Shown here piece after piece: positions 9,362-20,505 of a stretch of 64,000 nt of DNA (positions are counted from its first letter, which is position 1; each line of letters starts with the position of its first letter). Made by a program: the position numbers and the translations under genes. This DNA comes from Streptococcus oralis (GTDB lineage Bacteria > Bacillota > Bacilli > Lactobacillales > Streptococcaceae). The stretch covers positions 18,136-82,135 of the forward strand of contig NZ_JUOS01000080.1 in the NCBI RefSeq assembly GCF_001075875.1, in the 5' to 3' direction. Under the pieces are notes generated by a model, which worked only from the letters and a program-made list of their open reading frames with translations, had not been told where the DNA came from and ran no database searches.

Positions 9362-11758
9362 TTATAAAAATTGCTGTGGCTCATGGTCAATGCTGAGACG
9401 GAGCTCACTATTTTCCCGTTCTTGAGTCAAGGCTAAGACCTGGTTGAGGGTTGGCCCTAGCTCATCTTCTAAACGGTATTTAATTAAAATCTGGTAATGA
9501 TAGAGGTTGTGGGTACGAGCGATAGGTTTTGGCGTTGGGCCAAGGATGATACTAGCATCTGACAAACCTGACCGCAATATTTCCATGACTCCATAAGCTC
9601 TTCTAAGAACCTCTTCTTCTTTCTTATGAGACAAGGTAATTCCAATTGTGAAATAATAAGGTGGATAACCCAACTGACGTCTGATACCCATTTCATAGGC
9701 ATAAAAGCCTTCATAGTCCTGATTCTTGGCAAAGCGAATAGCATAGTGCTGAGGATTGTAAGACTGGATCAAGACCTGCCCAGCTTTTTCAGCCCTTCCT
9801 GCTCGTCCTGCCACCTGGGTCAAGAGTTGGAAGGTTCTCTCAGAAGAACGGAAATCAGGCAGGTTCAAGGCTGTGTCCGCATTGAGAACACCAACCAAGG
9901 TCACATTTGGAAAATCCAATCCCTTGGCAATCATCTGGGTTCCCAGAAGAATATCCGCTTCACCCTTGCCAAACTGCTCAAGAAGTGCTTGGTGACTACC
10001 TTTTTTGCGAGTTGTATCCACATCCATGCGCAGAATACGTGCCTCTGGAAAGAGTTCAGCCAGCTCATCGTAGGCCTTCTGAGTTCCTGTTCCATAGTAA
10101 CGAATACTGCGACTCTGACAGTTTGGACAGACATGAGGAATTTCCTTAGAAAATCCACAATAATGGCAGTTCATGGTTTTAGTATCCATGTGTAGCGTCA
10201 AGGAAATATCACAGTTTGGACAGGTATCAACAGTCCCACATTCCCGACACATGACAAAACTAGAATAGCCACGGCGGTTGAGCATGAGAACAACCTGTTC
10301 TTTTTTATCCAGTCGTTCTTGAATGGTCTCAATCAGTGGTGGTGTAAAGTTCGACGCCTCATTCTGCCCGATATAATCACGGAAGTCAATCAGTTGAACT
10401 TCAGGAATACTTGCTAAAGGATTGGCCCTTTGCGTCAGGCGGAGATGTTGATAAACCCCCTTGCCAGCACGCGCACGACTTTCTAAACTCGGTGTTGCAG
10501 AACCAAGGACTAGGGCAGCTTGATTGTACTGAGCTCGTAAAAGAGCCACATCTCTAGCATGATAACGAGGATTACTGTCTTGCTTGTAGCTGGCCTCGTG
10601 CTCCTCATCGATAATGATTACCCCTAGATTTTTCAAAGGGGCAAAAATGGCAGACCGAGCTCCAGCGACTACCTGGGCATCTCCACGCTCCACCTTGCGC
10701 CATTCATCATACTTTTCACCATTGGACAAACCCGAGTGGAGAATGGCTACTTTATCGCCAAAACGAGCAATAAAGCGTTCCGTCATTTGAGGTGTCAGAG
10801 AGATTTCTGGAACTAGAACAATCGCTGTTTTTTCCATATCCAAGGCCCCTTGGATAATCTGCAAGTAAACCTCTGTTTTCCCACTTCCAGTGATTCCTTG
10901 TAAAAGAAAGGGAGGGTGTTTCTTCCCAATCGCTCCAACAACCGCCTCACAGGCTTCTTTTTGTTCTGGATTTAACTCTAAAGATTGGCTAGATTCAATA
11001 CCTTCAAAATAAGCCGCTGAACGTTGCACTTCTTTTTGCACTATGGTGATAGCACCATGTTCCACAAAGAAATTAACTTGTTCGCGTGAGTAATGTTCTA
11101 ACAAATCAGCCAAAGGAACTGTTTCAGGATGTACTAATAAGTATTCTCGCAGTTCCAATTTCTTCTTGGCACGATTTGAGATTTCTAGCTTTTCTAATTT
11201 GTCAAGATTCACTTCAACCCAAGACTGCGTCTTAACTTTCTTCTGATCCACAGCCTGATACTCTAGTTTTAAAAGACCTTTTCGAGTCAATCGCATCATC
11301 TCAGCCTGCTTTTCTAAGTCTAGAGATGAAAATGCTAGAGATTCCTGTGAACCGAATAAGCGTTCTCTATCTTCTTGACTTAAGCCTTCCAGAGGATAGA
11401 GGATCTTATCATAGCTAGAGTTCAAAAATCCAGGGAGCATAGCTTTTAGAATGGAAATTTTGTAGGAGAAGACTGATTTACGTAACTCCTCTGCTAGCCA
11501 GAGTTGTTCCTCCGTTAAGACAGGAGAAAAGTCCAGCACCTCAGCAATCTCTTTCAAGTCCTCGTCTGCCACATCTGCATCAGATTGAGACTCCATTCCA
11601 AGAACAATTCCCTGAATCAAGCGATTGGCCTTCCCAAAGGGTACATGAACCCGCATGCCGACTTCCAGCATCCCCTCAAATTCCTCAGGAATTTTGTAGC
11701 TATAGGGCTGATCTGTCTGCATCAAGGGAACATCCACAATGATTTTTGCAATAGCCAT
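9362..11758 (-). CDS. priA: Primosomal protein N', replication restart helicase (PriA)
   Basis: A 798-residue superfamily 2 helicase that reloads the replisome at stalled forks. Visible features are a 3' DNA-binding N-domain, Walker A GITGSGKTEVY, a DEEH box, helicase motifs ending QVAGRAGRAEK, and an inserted zinc-binding region with eight Cys in paired CxxC motifs (CRECG, CPNC, CHYCG, CPNC). Full length, with no interruption. Several antisense open frames inside it are shadows. Confidence 0.95.
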   Translation of the reverse strand: MAIAKIIVDVPLMQTDQPYSYKIPEEFEGMLEVGMRVHVPFGKANRLIQGIVLGMESQSDADVADEDLKEIAEVLDFSPVLTEEQLWLAEELRKSVFSYKISILKAMLPGFLNSSYDKILYPLEGLSQEDRERLFGSQESLAFSSLDLEKQAEMMRLTRKGLLKLEYQAVDQKKVKTQSWVEVNLDKLEKLEISNRAKKKLELREYLLVHPETVPLADLLEHYSREQVNFFVEHGAITIVQKEVQRSAAYFEGIESSQSLELNPEQKEACEAVVGAIGKKHPPFLLQGITGSGKTEVYLQIIQGALDMEKTAIVLVPEISLTPQMTERFIARFGDKVAILHSGLSNGEKYDEWRKVERGDAQVVAGARSAIFAPLKNLGVIIIDEEHEASYKQDSNPRYHARDVALLRAQYNQAALVLGSATPSLESRARAGKGVYQHLRLTQRANPLASIPEVQLIDFRDYIGQNEASNFTPPLIETIQERLDKKEQVVLMLNRRGYSSFVMCRECGTVDTCPNCDISLTLHMDTKTMNCHYCGFSKEIPHVCPNCQSRSIRYYGTGTQKAYDELAELFPEARILRMDVDTTRKKGSHQALLEQFGKGEADILLGTQMIAKGLDFPNVTLVGVLNADTALNLPDFRSSERTFQLLTQVAGRAGRAEKAGQVLIQSYNPQHYAIRFAKNQDYEGFYAYEMGIRRQLGYPPYYFTIGITLSHKKEEEVLRRAYGVMEILRSGLSDASIILGPTPKPIARTHNLYHYQILIKYRLEDELGPTLNQVLALTQERENSELRLSIDHEPQQFL

Positions 11759-11842
11759 ATCCTCACCTCCTTCTCTTCTTAAATCCTTTTAATTGATTGA
11801 GTATTCTTGCAATAGAAAAAATAAGATTGAGTCCCCCCAACC

Positions 11843-12157
11843 TTAAATTTTTTCACCTTCTTCTTTTTCTTTCGCGATTTGCTCTTTAATTTTCTTTTCT
11901 TCTTCTTCTTTCAATCGTCTTTCTTCTTCGATACGACGACGAACAGCTTCGCGTTTTCCTTCTGGATCTGGGTGGATGGTTACATTCCCAGATTCAATTT
12001 CTTCCAGGGCACGAAGAGTAGATTTTTCAGATTTAAATTCTTGAGTAGCAGGTGCTCCAGCTTCTAATTCATGAGCACGCTTTGCTTCCAAGATGACGAG
12101 TGAATATTTTGATGGTACCTTGTCAAGTAAGGTATCAATAGAGGGTTTAAGCATCAT
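11843..12157 (-). CDS. rpoZ: RNA polymerase omega subunit
   Basis: A 104-residue omega subunit that assists assembly of RNA polymerase beta'. The N-terminal [13 protein letters not shown] and the [14 protein letters not shown] segment, where omega clamps beta', are typical. The C-terminal third is a charged helix rich in Glu and Lys. It lies 24 nt after gmk, the usual gmk-rpoZ-priA order. Confidence 0.93.
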   Translation of the reverse strand: MMLKPSIDTLLDKVPSKYSLVILEAKRAHELEAGAPATQEFKSEKSTLRALEEIESGNVTIHPDPEGKREAVRRRIEEERRLKEEEEKKIKEQIAKEKEEGEKI

Positions 12158-12181
12158 TTGTTTGTACCTGTTTTCTAAATT

Positions 12182-12865
<684 letters not shown>

Positions 12866-12909
12866 CTAAAGCCATTTCTGCACACTACAATCTTTCTATC
12901 TAGTGTAAC

Positions 12910-12935
12910 AAAAAAGCAGTAATTTTTCAACTGCT
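12910..12935 (-). terminator. Terminator of rny
   Basis: AGCAGT / ACTGCT stem followed by six T on the minus strand, about 10 nt after the rny stop. Confidence 0.75.
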
Positions 12936-12944
12936 CTTTCTTAT

Positions 12945-14558
12945 TTATTTTGCATAATCAACTGCACGAAGTTCACGAATCACGGTTACCTTGATATTTC
13001 CTGGATAATCGAGATTGTTTTCGATTTTCTCACGAACTTTATGAGCCAAGATTGTGACCTTGTCATCTTTGATTTGACCTGGATTTACCATGATACGGAT
13101 TTCGCGACCTGCTTGAAGGGCAAAGCTATTTTGAACACCTTCAAAGCTATTAGCAATTTCTTCAAGATCATGGAGACGTTTGATGTAGCTTTCGAGTGAC
13201 TCACTACGAGCTCCTGGACGGGCAGCACTCAATGCATCCGCCGCAGCAACGATGACTGCGATCACACTTTCAGGTTCTACATCTCCGTGGTGACTGGCAA
13301 TAGTATTCACCACAACTGGGTGTTCCTTGTACTTGCGAGCTAACTCGGTACCAATCTCAACGTGGCTACCTTCTACTTCACGGTCAATGGCTTTACCAAT
13401 ATCGTGGAGGAATCCCGCACGACGAGCAAGGGTAGCATTTTCACCAAGTTCGCTGGCCATGATACCAGCCAACTTAGCAACTTCAATCGAATGACGCAAG
13501 ACATTTTGTCCGTATGAAGTACGGAACTGCAAGCGTCCCATGATCTTCATCAAGTCTGGGTGAAGGTTTGGTGCACCAATTTCATAGGCTGCGGCTTCAC
13601 CATATTCACGAATCTTATTGTCAATCTCTTGACGATTTTTCTCAACCAACTCTTCGATACGAGCTGGGTGAATACGTCCATCCTTAAGCAAGGTTTCCAT
13701 CGTCATACGGGCAATCTCGCGACGGATAGGATCAAAACCTGACAAGGTTACCACTTCTGGCGTATCATCAATGATGACATCAACCCCTGTCAAACTTTCA
13801 AAAGTACGGATGTTACGCCCTTCACGACCAATGATGCGACCTTTCATGGTATCATCAGGCAGATGAACCGTAGAGTTGGTAGACTCAGCCACATACTCAC
13901 CAGCAATTCTCTGCATGGCTTGAGCCAAGATATCCTTAGCCAGCTTATCTGAACGTTCCTTGACTTCTTGCTCAGCCTCACGAATGCGACTAGCAATTTC
14001 CTTAGTCAAGTTTTCCTCTGTCTGGGCCAAGATAATGTCTTTTGCTTCTGACTGAGTCAGACTTCCGACACGCTCTAGTTCAGCTTGCTTTTGTTTCTCA
14101 ATTTCTTCTAGTTGCTCTTCACGTACATCAAGGTTTTTTGCTCTATCAGAAATACTTTGTTCTTTTTGTTCAAGTGTTTTTTCTTTGTTCGTCAAATTGT
14201 CATCTTTACGATCAAGACTGCTAGCACGTTCGGTCAAACGACTTTCGATTTGCTTGAGTTCTTGACGTTCTGATTTAAATTCAGCGTCCACTTCTTCACG
14301 GTATTTTCTGGCTTCTTCTTTGGCCTCCAATAGTGCTTCTTTTTTAAGAGACTTGCTTTCGCTCTTAGCTTCATTGAGTAATAAATCCGCTTCGCGCTCA
14401 GCTTGTCCTCGTAAATTAGTTGCTTCTTGTTCAGCATTTAGAAGCATCAGCTCTGCAGCCTCTTGTGATGATTTCATCTTGACTGAGATGCTGACATATC
14501 CAATGACTAAACCAATGATGACGGCAAAAACAACGATAACAATCGCCATAATTTCCAT
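12945..14558 (-). CDS. rny: Ribonuclease Y
   Basis: A 537-residue membrane-anchored endoribonuclease that starts decay of many mRNAs. It shows one N-terminal membrane helix (~residues 4-25), a long charged coiled coil (~30-200), a KH RNA-binding domain with [11 protein letters not shown] (~245-255) and an HD domain with the catalytic [13 protein letters not shown] precedes the first ATG at suitable spacing. It is monocistronic by appearance, with its own promoter upstream and terminator downstream. Confidence 0.95.
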   Translation of the reverse strand: MEIMAIVIVVFAVIIGLVIGYVSISVKMKSSQEAAELMLLNAEQEATNLRGQAEREADLLLNEAKSESKSLKKEALLEAKEEARKYREEVDAEFKSERQELKQIESRLTERASSLDRKDDNLTNKEKTLEQKEQSISDRAKNLDVREEQLEEIEKQKQAELERVGSLTQSEAKDIILAQTEENLTKEIASRIREAEQEVKERSDKLAKDILAQAMQRIAGEYVAESTNSTVHLPDDTMKGRIIGREGRNIRTFESLTGVDVIIDDTPEVVTLSGFDPIRREIARMTMETLLKDGRIHPARIEELVEKNRQEIDNKIREYGEAAAYEIGAPNLHPDLMKIMGRLQFRTSYGQNVLRHSIEVAKLAGIMASELGENATLARRAGFLHDIGKAIDREVEGSHVEIGTELARKYKEHPVVVNTIASHHGDVEPESVIAVIVAAADALSAARPGARSESLESYIKRLHDLEEIANSFEGVQNSFALQAGREIRIMVNPGQIKDDKVTILAHKVREKIENNLDYPGNIKVTVIRELRAVDYAK

Positions 14559-14607
14559 GTTTTTACCTCAATTTATTTGTTTATCCGAATGATATGCATT
14601 CTTATAC

Positions 14608-14636
14608 ATTCTACCATAAAAAATCATTTTTAACAA
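14608..14636 (-). promoter_or_regulatory. Promoter of rny
   Basis: On the minus strand, TTGTTA (14631-14636), a 17-nt spacer and TAGAAT (14608-14613), with a TGG extended -10. It lies about 50 nt before the rny start. Confidence 0.65.
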
Positions 14637-14751
14637 ACCTTAATTTGAAGTTGTTTTGCTTATTTCGGCGATTAAAATCCTTATTTTCCCTAATAAAATA
14701 GGCTATTCTCCCTAATTAAATTTTTAAAGATTTTTTTAGAAAAAAATAAGT

Positions 14752-14776
14752 TAAAAAGCCTACTTCTCAGTAGACT
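14752..14776 (-). terminator. Terminator after tmcAL
   Basis: AGTCTACT / AGTAGGCT form an 8-bp stem with one G-U pair around a GAGA loop, followed by five T. It begins at the last base of the tmcAL stop codon. The rest of 14559-14751 is AT-rich and carries only the rny promoter. Confidence 0.85.
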
Positions 14777-15873
14777 TAGTTTGATTCGATTTTAATTGGC
14801 ACTCGACCAAAATTTTGTTCTGCGATACTTGGATGTCCCAGTTGATAAATTTGGTCTGCCTTTTGAGTCATAGCATCCCAAGGTTCTTTGCCAATTCGGC
14901 TGACTAGATTGACCTGTCCTTTCAGAGATTTAAGATGCTGCCTGCCTTTTTCGGTAAAGCCAAGGACATGGATGGCTTCTGGCAAGTCACTTTCTCTGGC
15001 CTGTACCAGGATATAGGTCAAGAGGCGTCTGACACGCGCTTTGGTGTACCGTTTGGTAGCCACTAACTCAACCAATTCCTCTACAGATTGGGCTGTTTTG
15101 ATGGCTTCCTTAATGCGCACAGCCATCTCTTGATTAACCTGATAGATAGTAGTTAGTTCTGGATTTGACAAGATTTGATAGCGAAGCAAAGAAAAATAAT
15201 CTTCCCAGTTTACCTTACTAGTCTTTTCAAAGAGTTCAACAGAAGGCATAAAGCGTTCTAAGAATTTTTGGTCACTTTGGTGCTGACGGAGAGCTGTTGC
15301 AGATGCAAAGTCCACATCCTTGTCCACAGAATGATATCCTGCTCCCTGACGCTTGATTGGATGAAGTTTGATATCTCGTCCTGCAACTGCCTTGGCATAG
15401 GCCAGAGCAAGGACATGATTGGGCGTATTGCCTGAAAAATCAAGACCTGCAAATTCCTTCCACATAGCTTGCGTTTTCTGAGGATAGGAGAGGGAATCAG
15501 GTAGATTGCCCACAAATTGCTCCATCTCTTGACCACGTTCTGAGTATAGGTCTGCAATTTTCTGATAATCCAGAACTTCCTCTGTCCCAAAAGCTAGGCT
15601 ATCAATGCCCAAGCGAACCAAGATATCCACAGCCCCCTGACCGAAAAAATCTGCTGCTTGGACACTGACTAAAAAGGGCAATTCTACCACTAAGTCCGCC
15701 CCATTTTCCAGCGCCATCTGAGCCCGTGTCCACTTATCCACGATAGCAGGCTCCCCACGCTGCATGAAATTCCCAGACATGGCAACGATTTTCAGTCCCT
15801 CAGCCTGATCCAGAAGGTATTTATGCCCGTTATGAAAAGGATTGAACTCTGCGATAATACCTGTGATGGTCAT
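14776..15873 (-). CDS. tmcAL: tRNA(Met) cytidine acetate ligase (TmcAL)
   Basis: A 365-residue protein that uses acetate and ATP to make N4-acetylcytidine at the wobble base of elongator tRNA-Met. The nucleotidyltransferase motif [12 protein letters not shown] is at the N-terminus, [11 protein letters not shown] follows, and the C-terminal helical tRNA-binding part is complete. Older annotations call the family YlbM or 'nucleotidyltransferase'. It is the last gene of the minus-strand series from yqeG and follows the methyltransferase by 9 nt. Confidence 0.88.
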   Translation of the reverse strand: MTITGIIAEFNPFHNGHKYLLDQAEGLKIVAMSGNFMQRGEPAIVDKWTRAQMALENGADLVVELPFLVSVQAADFFGQGAVDILVRLGIDSLAFGTEEVLDYQKIADLYSERGQEMEQFVGNLPDSLSYPQKTQAMWKEFAGLDFSGNTPNHVLALAYAKAVAGRDIKLHPIKRQGAGYHSVDKDVDFASATALRQHQSDQKFLERFMPSVELFEKTSKVNWEDYFSLLRYQILSNPELTTIYQVNQEMAVRIKEAIKTAQSVEELVELVATKRYTKARVRRLLTYILVQARESDLPEAIHVLGFTEKGRQHLKSLKGQVNLVSRIGKEPWDAMTQKADQIYQLGHPSIAEQNFGRVPIKIESN

Positions 15874-15882
15874 GGAAATCTC

Positions 15883-16623
15883 CTACTTCTGAGCGACGAA
15901 AAACCAACGGGTACTGGTTTCTATTGGCTCCTTGTCTTCAAAGTCCGCAAAGAGTTTGAAGGATTTGAAACCAGCCTGTTCCAGCAAGATATCATAGGTC
16001 AAGACCTCGTAAGTCCGTTCCTCATGTACCTCATCATGACGGCTAAAGGAACCATCTGCCTCCTTGACAAAGAAGGTCAGTTCATGCACGATGGAGTGAG
16101 GAGCATCGTCCTCATAGGTATCCCAAAGCATGGCAAAGTCTTCGGCGTTTTCATGGTAGGAATAGCCTGGGAAGACCTCATCTGTCTGGTAAGTCGAATG
16201 CACATCAAAGATAAAGATCCCGTCCTCATTGAGAGCATTATAGACTTCTTTAAAGACATCCCCTACTTCCACTTCATCCTGCATATAACAGATAGAGTCC
16301 GAATAACAAGTGACAAAGTCGTATTGACCAGCCTTGGATAAATCCAGCATATTGCCTTCAATGAAAGCAATCTTTTGCTTGGCTGAAGCCGCTCTCTTTT
16401 CGGCAATCTTCAACATTTCCGCACTCAAATCAAGTCCAGTCACATCAAAACCAGCTTGAGAAAAGCGCACAGACTGGATCCCTGTCCCGCAAGCAAGCTC
16501 CAATAGTTTCTTTCTGTCCTTGGTTTTAGGCAAATGGCGTAGCGAAAAATCCGTCCATTTGTCGTATAAACTATCATCCATGACCGCATCATAGACCGCC
16601 GCAAAAGTTTCATAAGTTGCCAT
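15883..16623 (-). CDS. SAM-dependent methyltransferase, class I
   Basis: A 246-residue soluble protein with a Rossmann SAM-binding motif LLELACGTGIQ (~residues 37-47) and a following acidic LDLS. The substrate is not evident; the location between rsfS and tmcAL suggests RNA or ribosome modification but does not prove it. An ATG two codons earlier (16629) is possible. Neither start has a strong Shine-Dalgarno; I prefer MATYETF, which matches the family N-terminus as I know it from pneumococcus. Confidence 0.8.
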   Translation of the reverse strand: MATYETFAAVYDAVMDDSLYDKWTDFSLRHLPKTKDRKKLLELACGTGIQSVRFSQAGFDVTGLDLSAEMLKIAEKRAASAKQKIAFIEGNMLDLSKAGQYDFVTCYSDSICYMQDEVEVGDVFKEVYNALNEDGIFIFDVHSTYQTDEVFPGYSYHENAEDFAMLWDTYEDDAPHSIVHELTFFVKEADGSFSRHDEVHEERTYEVLTYDILLEQAGFKSFKLFADFEDKEPIETSTRWFFVAQK

Positions 16624-16692
16624 AACCATGATACCAAGAGCCCCATGGTAAACACCACTAGCCCTTTACCTTTCAATCAATTTTTCTAAAAT

Positions 16693-16726
16693 AAGCAAAT
16701 AAAACCCAGTTGATTACAACTGAGTT
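16693..16726 (-). terminator. Terminator after rsfS
   Basis: AACTCAGTTG / CAACTGGGTT form a 10-bp stem with a TAAT loop, followed by TTTTATTT on the minus strand, just past the rsfS stop. The methyltransferase-tmcAL pair may therefore depend on read-through or its own promoter. Confidence 0.75.
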
Positions 16727-16732
16727 CATCTT

Positions 16733-17086
<354 letters not shown>

Positions 17087-17097
17087 TTAATCCTCTT

Positions 17098-17598
17098 TCA
17101 AAAAATATTTTTACAATCTAGGACATCTGCAAAGCGCCCCTCCCAAATGCCCTCATAAAATTCATTTATCGTTTCTGCTGGAATGTCATCCCCATCAAAC
17201 GTTGTGCAAGTTCCTTCTGGAATAATAAGCTTATAGCCATATTCAAAAGCAACCTTGACAGAGGTATCCACACAATATTCTGTCTGCATACCACATAAAA
17301 CTAATTTTTCAATCCCCTGTTTATCCAAGTATTCTTTTAAGCCAGTTTCTTTGAAAATACTATTATACTTCTTCTGAAAGACCTTTTCATCAGGTTTTCG
17401 ATTTAAAAGCGCAGATAACTGCCAATCTTCTGATGTTTGGGCTTCAGGGTTCTCAATATGTTGAACATAGATAATTTCGATATTCTTACTTCTAGCTTGG
17501 TTTTGTAAATAAGAAATTTTTTCCAATAGACCTTTTGTCTGAAACCCCGTTTCCACTAAAATATTTTGTACATCAATAATGATAAAAGCCGTCTTCAT
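17098..17598 (-). CDS. Cysteine hydrolase, isochorismatase/nicotinamidase family
   Basis: A 166-residue hydrolase with the family triad: Asp in the N-terminal AFIIIDVQN, a Lys in the middle segment (Q-KKYNS region) and the nucleophilic Cys in LCGMQTEYCVDTS. The family splits small amides or vinyl ethers; the substrate cannot be read here. Its place between nadD/yqeK and rsfS makes an NAD-related amide conceivable. It begins one base before the yqeK stop region and lies 11 nt before rsfS, so it is co-transcribed. Confidence 0.8.
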   Translation of the reverse strand: MKTAFIIIDVQNILVETGFQTKGLLEKISYLQNQARSKNIEIIYVQHIENPEAQTSEDWQLSALLNRKPDEKVFQKKYNSIFKETGLKEYLDKQGIEKLVLCGMQTEYCVDTSVKVAFEYGYKLIIPEGTCTTFDGDDIPAETINEFYEGIWEGRFADVLDCKNIF

Positions 17599-18192
17599 TT
17601 AATCCTCTTTTAAATAGTGCACATAGGCGTTATAGGTTTCAAGGGTTTGGGGATAGATGGGAAATCCATGGTGAGCTAAATGCTCCACAGTGCGAGCTGT
17701 CTCATAGGCCACCGCCTTATTTAGTGACAAACTTGCAATCTCACGTGCCTGGTCCACCCCTGGAAAGGCACGATTATGCTCGATGTAGTCTGCGACGTAG
17801 ATAACCTTATCAAGGTCCGTCATCTGACCAGCTCCAACTGTATGGATTTCTATTGCACGCAAAATTTCAGGATCTTTCAAATCTAAATCTTCCTGAATCT
17901 TGTAGATACCGACCATGCCATGCCAGACATTATTGCCCCAGTTTTTAAGGTCTGGATCTAGTTGATATCGATCAATCAAGTCTAGAAACTCTTGATCTGA
18001 TAGCTTTTTAGCATAATCATGAAGTAGCCCTGCTAGACCTGCTTTTTCAACATCCACACCAAAGCGCTGAGCCAATTCTATGGCTGCACGCTCTACACCC
18101 AGACAATGGGTTAGACGTTTTTCAGGTAGGAGCTCTGCCATTTTTTCCAACAATTCTTCACGCGAACAGTTGATATAGTCTTGGTATGCCAT
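17599..18192 (-). CDS. yqeK: HD-domain Ap4A hydrolase (YqeK family)
   Basis: A 197-residue HD phosphohydrolase. The motif residues are visible: H in [13 protein letters not shown] in [10 protein letters not shown] in VWHGMVG and in IEIHTVGA, and D in VADYIE. Members of the YqeK family split diadenosine tetraphosphate symmetrically. It overlaps nadD by 1 nt, the common nadD-yqeK coupling. Confidence 0.88.
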   Translation of the reverse strand: MAYQDYINCSREELLEKMAELLPEKRLTHCLGVERAAIELAQRFGVDVEKAGLAGLLHDYAKKLSDQEFLDLIDRYQLDPDLKNWGNNVWHGMVGIYKIQEDLDLKDPEILRAIEIHTVGAGQMTDLDKVIYVADYIEHNRAFPGVDQAREIASLSLNKAVAYETARTVEHLAHHGFPIYPQTLETYNAYVHYLKED

Positions 18193-18821
18193 CAGTAAAG
18201 CCCTTCTTTCTCAATATAGTCTAGCACTGGTTTTGGCAAGAGAAAGTTAGGTGTGCGACCTTGGGCGATGAAATCACGTACCATACTGGATGAAATATCC
18301 ATGAGCGGCACATCCACCCAGATGACTGGATAAGAAGTCCCAGCCTTGTATCGTGGTCGCTGAACTCCTACAAACTGAACTAGGTCTACCAGCTCATCAA
18401 TTCGGTACCACTTAGGCAGATAGTCCACCATGTCGGCTCCGATAATGAAATAATAATCTGTATCTGGATTCTTCTCTGTTAGAAGCTTCATGGTGTCGTA
18501 GGTGTAGGAAATGCCCTTGCGCTCTAGCTCAATGGTTTCAATAGCTAGATCGTCGACTCCATCAATCGCCAATTCAAGCATTTTGAGACGGTGGTGCTCA
18601 GGGATGGTTTCCTTTTTGTCTACGTGAGGTGGTTGGTATTCAGGCATGAGCAGAACCTGATCCAATCCCAACTGCTGGCGTACTTGGTCTGCCACGATCA
18701 GGTGGGCATTGTGAACAGGGTTAAAATTTCCACCCAAGATTCCAACTTGCTTACGTTTTTTATCCTTGATTTCTGGCTCTAACTCCACTTTTGTAAAGGG
18801 AGTTAATAATTCGATTGCCAT
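18192..18821 (-). CDS. nadD: Nicotinate-nucleotide adenylyltransferase (NadD)
   Basis: Converts nicotinate mononucleotide and ATP to deamido-NAD. The 209-residue protein has the [12 protein letters not shown] nucleotidyl-transferase motif about 28 residues in, plus the C-terminal [10 protein letters not shown] motif. An N-terminal extension of ~25 residues before the motif is normal in streptococci. AAGGAG precedes the start, and the gene overlaps yqeK at its end. Confidence 0.95.
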   Translation of the reverse strand: MAIELLTPFTKVELEPEIKDKKRKQVGILGGNFNPVHNAHLIVADQVRQQLGLDQVLLMPEYQPPHVDKKETIPEHHRLKMLELAIDGVDDLAIETIELERKGISYTYDTMKLLTEKNPDTDYYFIIGADMVDYLPKWYRIDELVDLVQFVGVQRPRYKAGTSYPVIWVDVPLMDISSSMVRDFIAQGRTPNFLLPKPVLDYIEKEGLY

Positions 18822-18871
18822 AGGCTAATCTCCTTTAGTCTTCTGTAAAAACAGTTTTTTGGAGTATATTT

Positions 18872-19183
18872 TTAGATTTCTTTAACTTTTTTAGAAATCT
18901 TACGATTTTCTTTCTTGCTTGATTGCTTATACAAAATCAAGATACGGCCGATTTTTTGGACTGTATCCACACCGATTTCTTCTTCTAAGATTTCAGCTAC
19001 TTCGTGGATATTTTCATCTGTATTTTGCAAGAGTGTAACCTTGATCAATTCACGGGCATCAAGTGCCTGACGAACACTGGTTTTGATTTGGTCGTTGAGT
19101 CCATTTTTCCCGATTTGGATAATGGGTTTGAGGGTGTGTGCCTGGCTGTTGAGGAAGGCACGTTGTTTCGATGTTAATGACAT
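18872..19183 (-). CDS. yhbY: CRM-domain ribosome assembly RNA-binding protein (YhbY)
   Basis: A 103-residue single CRM domain: LTSKQRAFLNSQAHTL at the N-terminus, then IGKNGLND (the GxxG RNA-binding loop). The family binds pre-50S particles. It has a basic C-terminal tail rich in Lys. It belongs between yqeH and nadD, but here a 213-nt gap with a structured repeat separates it from yqeH. Confidence 0.92.
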   Translation of the reverse strand: MSLTSKQRAFLNSQAHTLKPIIQIGKNGLNDQIKTSVRQALDARELIKVTLLQNTDENIHEVAEILEEEIGVDTVQKIGRILILYKQSSKKENRKISKKVKEI

Positions 19184-19208
19184 AATTCATTTAAAAGAGT
19201 TTTTTTTT

Positions 19209-19341
19209 ATACTTTTCTGAGGTGGTGACGGACATCAGCAAAGTCCTTCGGACTTTCATGACTAAAATTTGAGCCTAAGGTCTCAAATTTTCCGCAGTTG
19301 GTACAATCACTTGTACCAACTAACACCACGACGAAAAGTAT
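19209..19341. repeat. Multi-hairpin structured element, copy A (within the yqeH-yhbY operon)
   Basis: The ends pair: ATACTTTTC (19209-19217) with GAAAAGTAT (19333-19341), then GGTGGTG with CACCAC just inside. Three hairpins lie within: a 7-bp stem at 19240-19256 (loop TTC), a 10-bp stem at 19264-19291 (loop CCTAAGGT) and an 11-bp stem at 19296-19321 (loop TCAC), all perfect. A second copy at 38926-39061 keeps the layout with different stem sequences. It could be a SPRITE-like or MITE-derived repeat, or a structured RNA. About 50 nt after it hold no gene. Confidence 0.8.
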
Positions 19342-19396
19342 CTTCTATGGGCTCGCAATGCTCGCCTTTATAAAGACAACCCTTTCCTTTCTGTGT

Positions 19397-20503
19397 TTAA
19401 ATAATTGCTTTTCGTGTGACGACTGCGACGCCTTCTGGGGCCCAGACGGCGACTTTGGCAGTTCCTGTTACACGGATCCAACCTAGACCTGAGATGACTA
19501 GGTCTGTCTTCTCCTTGATGGTAAATACATGTTGGACTAGTTTTGGAAAATCTTCTTTTTCCTTGCTATTTGGTGGTGCAAGAAGGATTCCTAGGTGCTT
19601 GTCGTAAAAGGCACTAGCTCCCTCTAGCTTGGTACGATGAAGCTTGAGTTCATTGTCAAAGAAGGCTGTAAAACCTTGCTTTTCTCCTGCAATAAAGTCA
19701 AAGCGTCCCAATCCACCTAAAAATAGGGTTTGTTCAGGGTTTAGCTGATAGGTTTTTGGCTTGATTTCCTTTTTAGGACTGACATACTTGAGGTTTTTAG
19801 CAGTCAAGTAGTGAGCCATCTGGTGACGGTGGATAATCCCCGGCGTATCGTAGATATAAGAACCATCATCGAGTGGAATTTCAATCTTATCCAAGGTTGT
19901 TCCTGGGAAGCGTGAAGTTGTGATGACGTTCTGGTCACCTGTAATTTCTTGGATAATGGCGTTGATAAGGGTTGATTTCCCGACATTGGTCACCCCAACA
20001 ACATAGACATCACGTCCCTTACGGTAGTGCTCGATCTTGTCAATGACTTCCTTAATGGCATGCTTGTTTTGTGCTGAAGTCAAGACGACATCAACAGGAC
20101 GCAATCCTTCTTCGTGAGCACGCTCCATCAGCCACTGGCTAATCTTACCAGGTTTCACTGACTTAGGTAGGATGTCTTTTTTATTTCCAACCAAAAGCAC
20201 ATCATTACCTGACACAAAGCGTGGCAAACCTGGGATAACAGAGCCATTGAAATCAAAGATATCAATCACATTGACCACCAAGGCATCGCTATCTCCAACC
20301 TCGTGCAAGAGTTTTAGGAAATCATCATCCGTCAACTGCACATCTGTGATTTCATTATAATGACGAAGACGGAAACAACGCTGGCAATAAACTTCTCCAG
20401 TTTCCAAACCTTTTTCAAGTGCTGACTGAGGTGTAAAACCTAAACCAGTCTTATCTTCCGTCTGAATGGTTGCTCCACAACCAATACAGAGAATTTCTTC
20501 CAT
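19397..20503 (-). CDS. yqeH: Ribosome biogenesis GTPase (YqeH)
   Basis: A 368-residue circularly permuted GTPase needed for 30S assembly. An N-terminal zinc finger has paired Cys (CIGCG ... CQRC). The G-motifs come in permuted order: NKKDILP (G4), then SAQ (G5), GVTNVGKSTLIN (G1), and DTPG (G3). The stop lies 3 nt before the next frame in the series, and yqeG is 2 nt upstream. The yhbY gene follows only after the structured repeat. Confidence 0.94.
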   Translation of the reverse strand: MEEILCIGCGATIQTEDKTGLGFTPQSALEKGLETGEVYCQRCFRLRHYNEITDVQLTDDDFLKLLHEVGDSDALVVNVIDIFDFNGSVIPGLPRFVSGNDVLLVGNKKDILPKSVKPGKISQWLMERAHEEGLRPVDVVLTSAQNKHAIKEVIDKIEHYRKGRDVYVVGVTNVGKSTLINAIIQEITGDQNVITTSRFPGTTLDKIEIPLDDGSYIYDTPGIIHRHQMAHYLTAKNLKYVSPKKEIKPKTYQLNPEQTLFLGGLGRFDFIAGEKQGFTAFFDNELKLHRTKLEGASAFYDKHLGILLAPPNSKEKEDFPKLVQHVFTIKEKTDLVISGLGWIRVTGTAKVAVWAPEGVAVVTRKAII

Positions 20504-20505
20504 AA

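Noticed and set aside
9626..10195. Plus-strand open frame of 189 codons inside priA
   Set aside because: Antisense to the intact priA zinc-binding and helicase region. The length is due to the codon bias of priA.
15823..16341. Plus-strand open frame of 172 codons over tmcAL and the methyltransferase
   Set aside because: It runs antisense through two real genes and has no ribosome site or recognisable domain.
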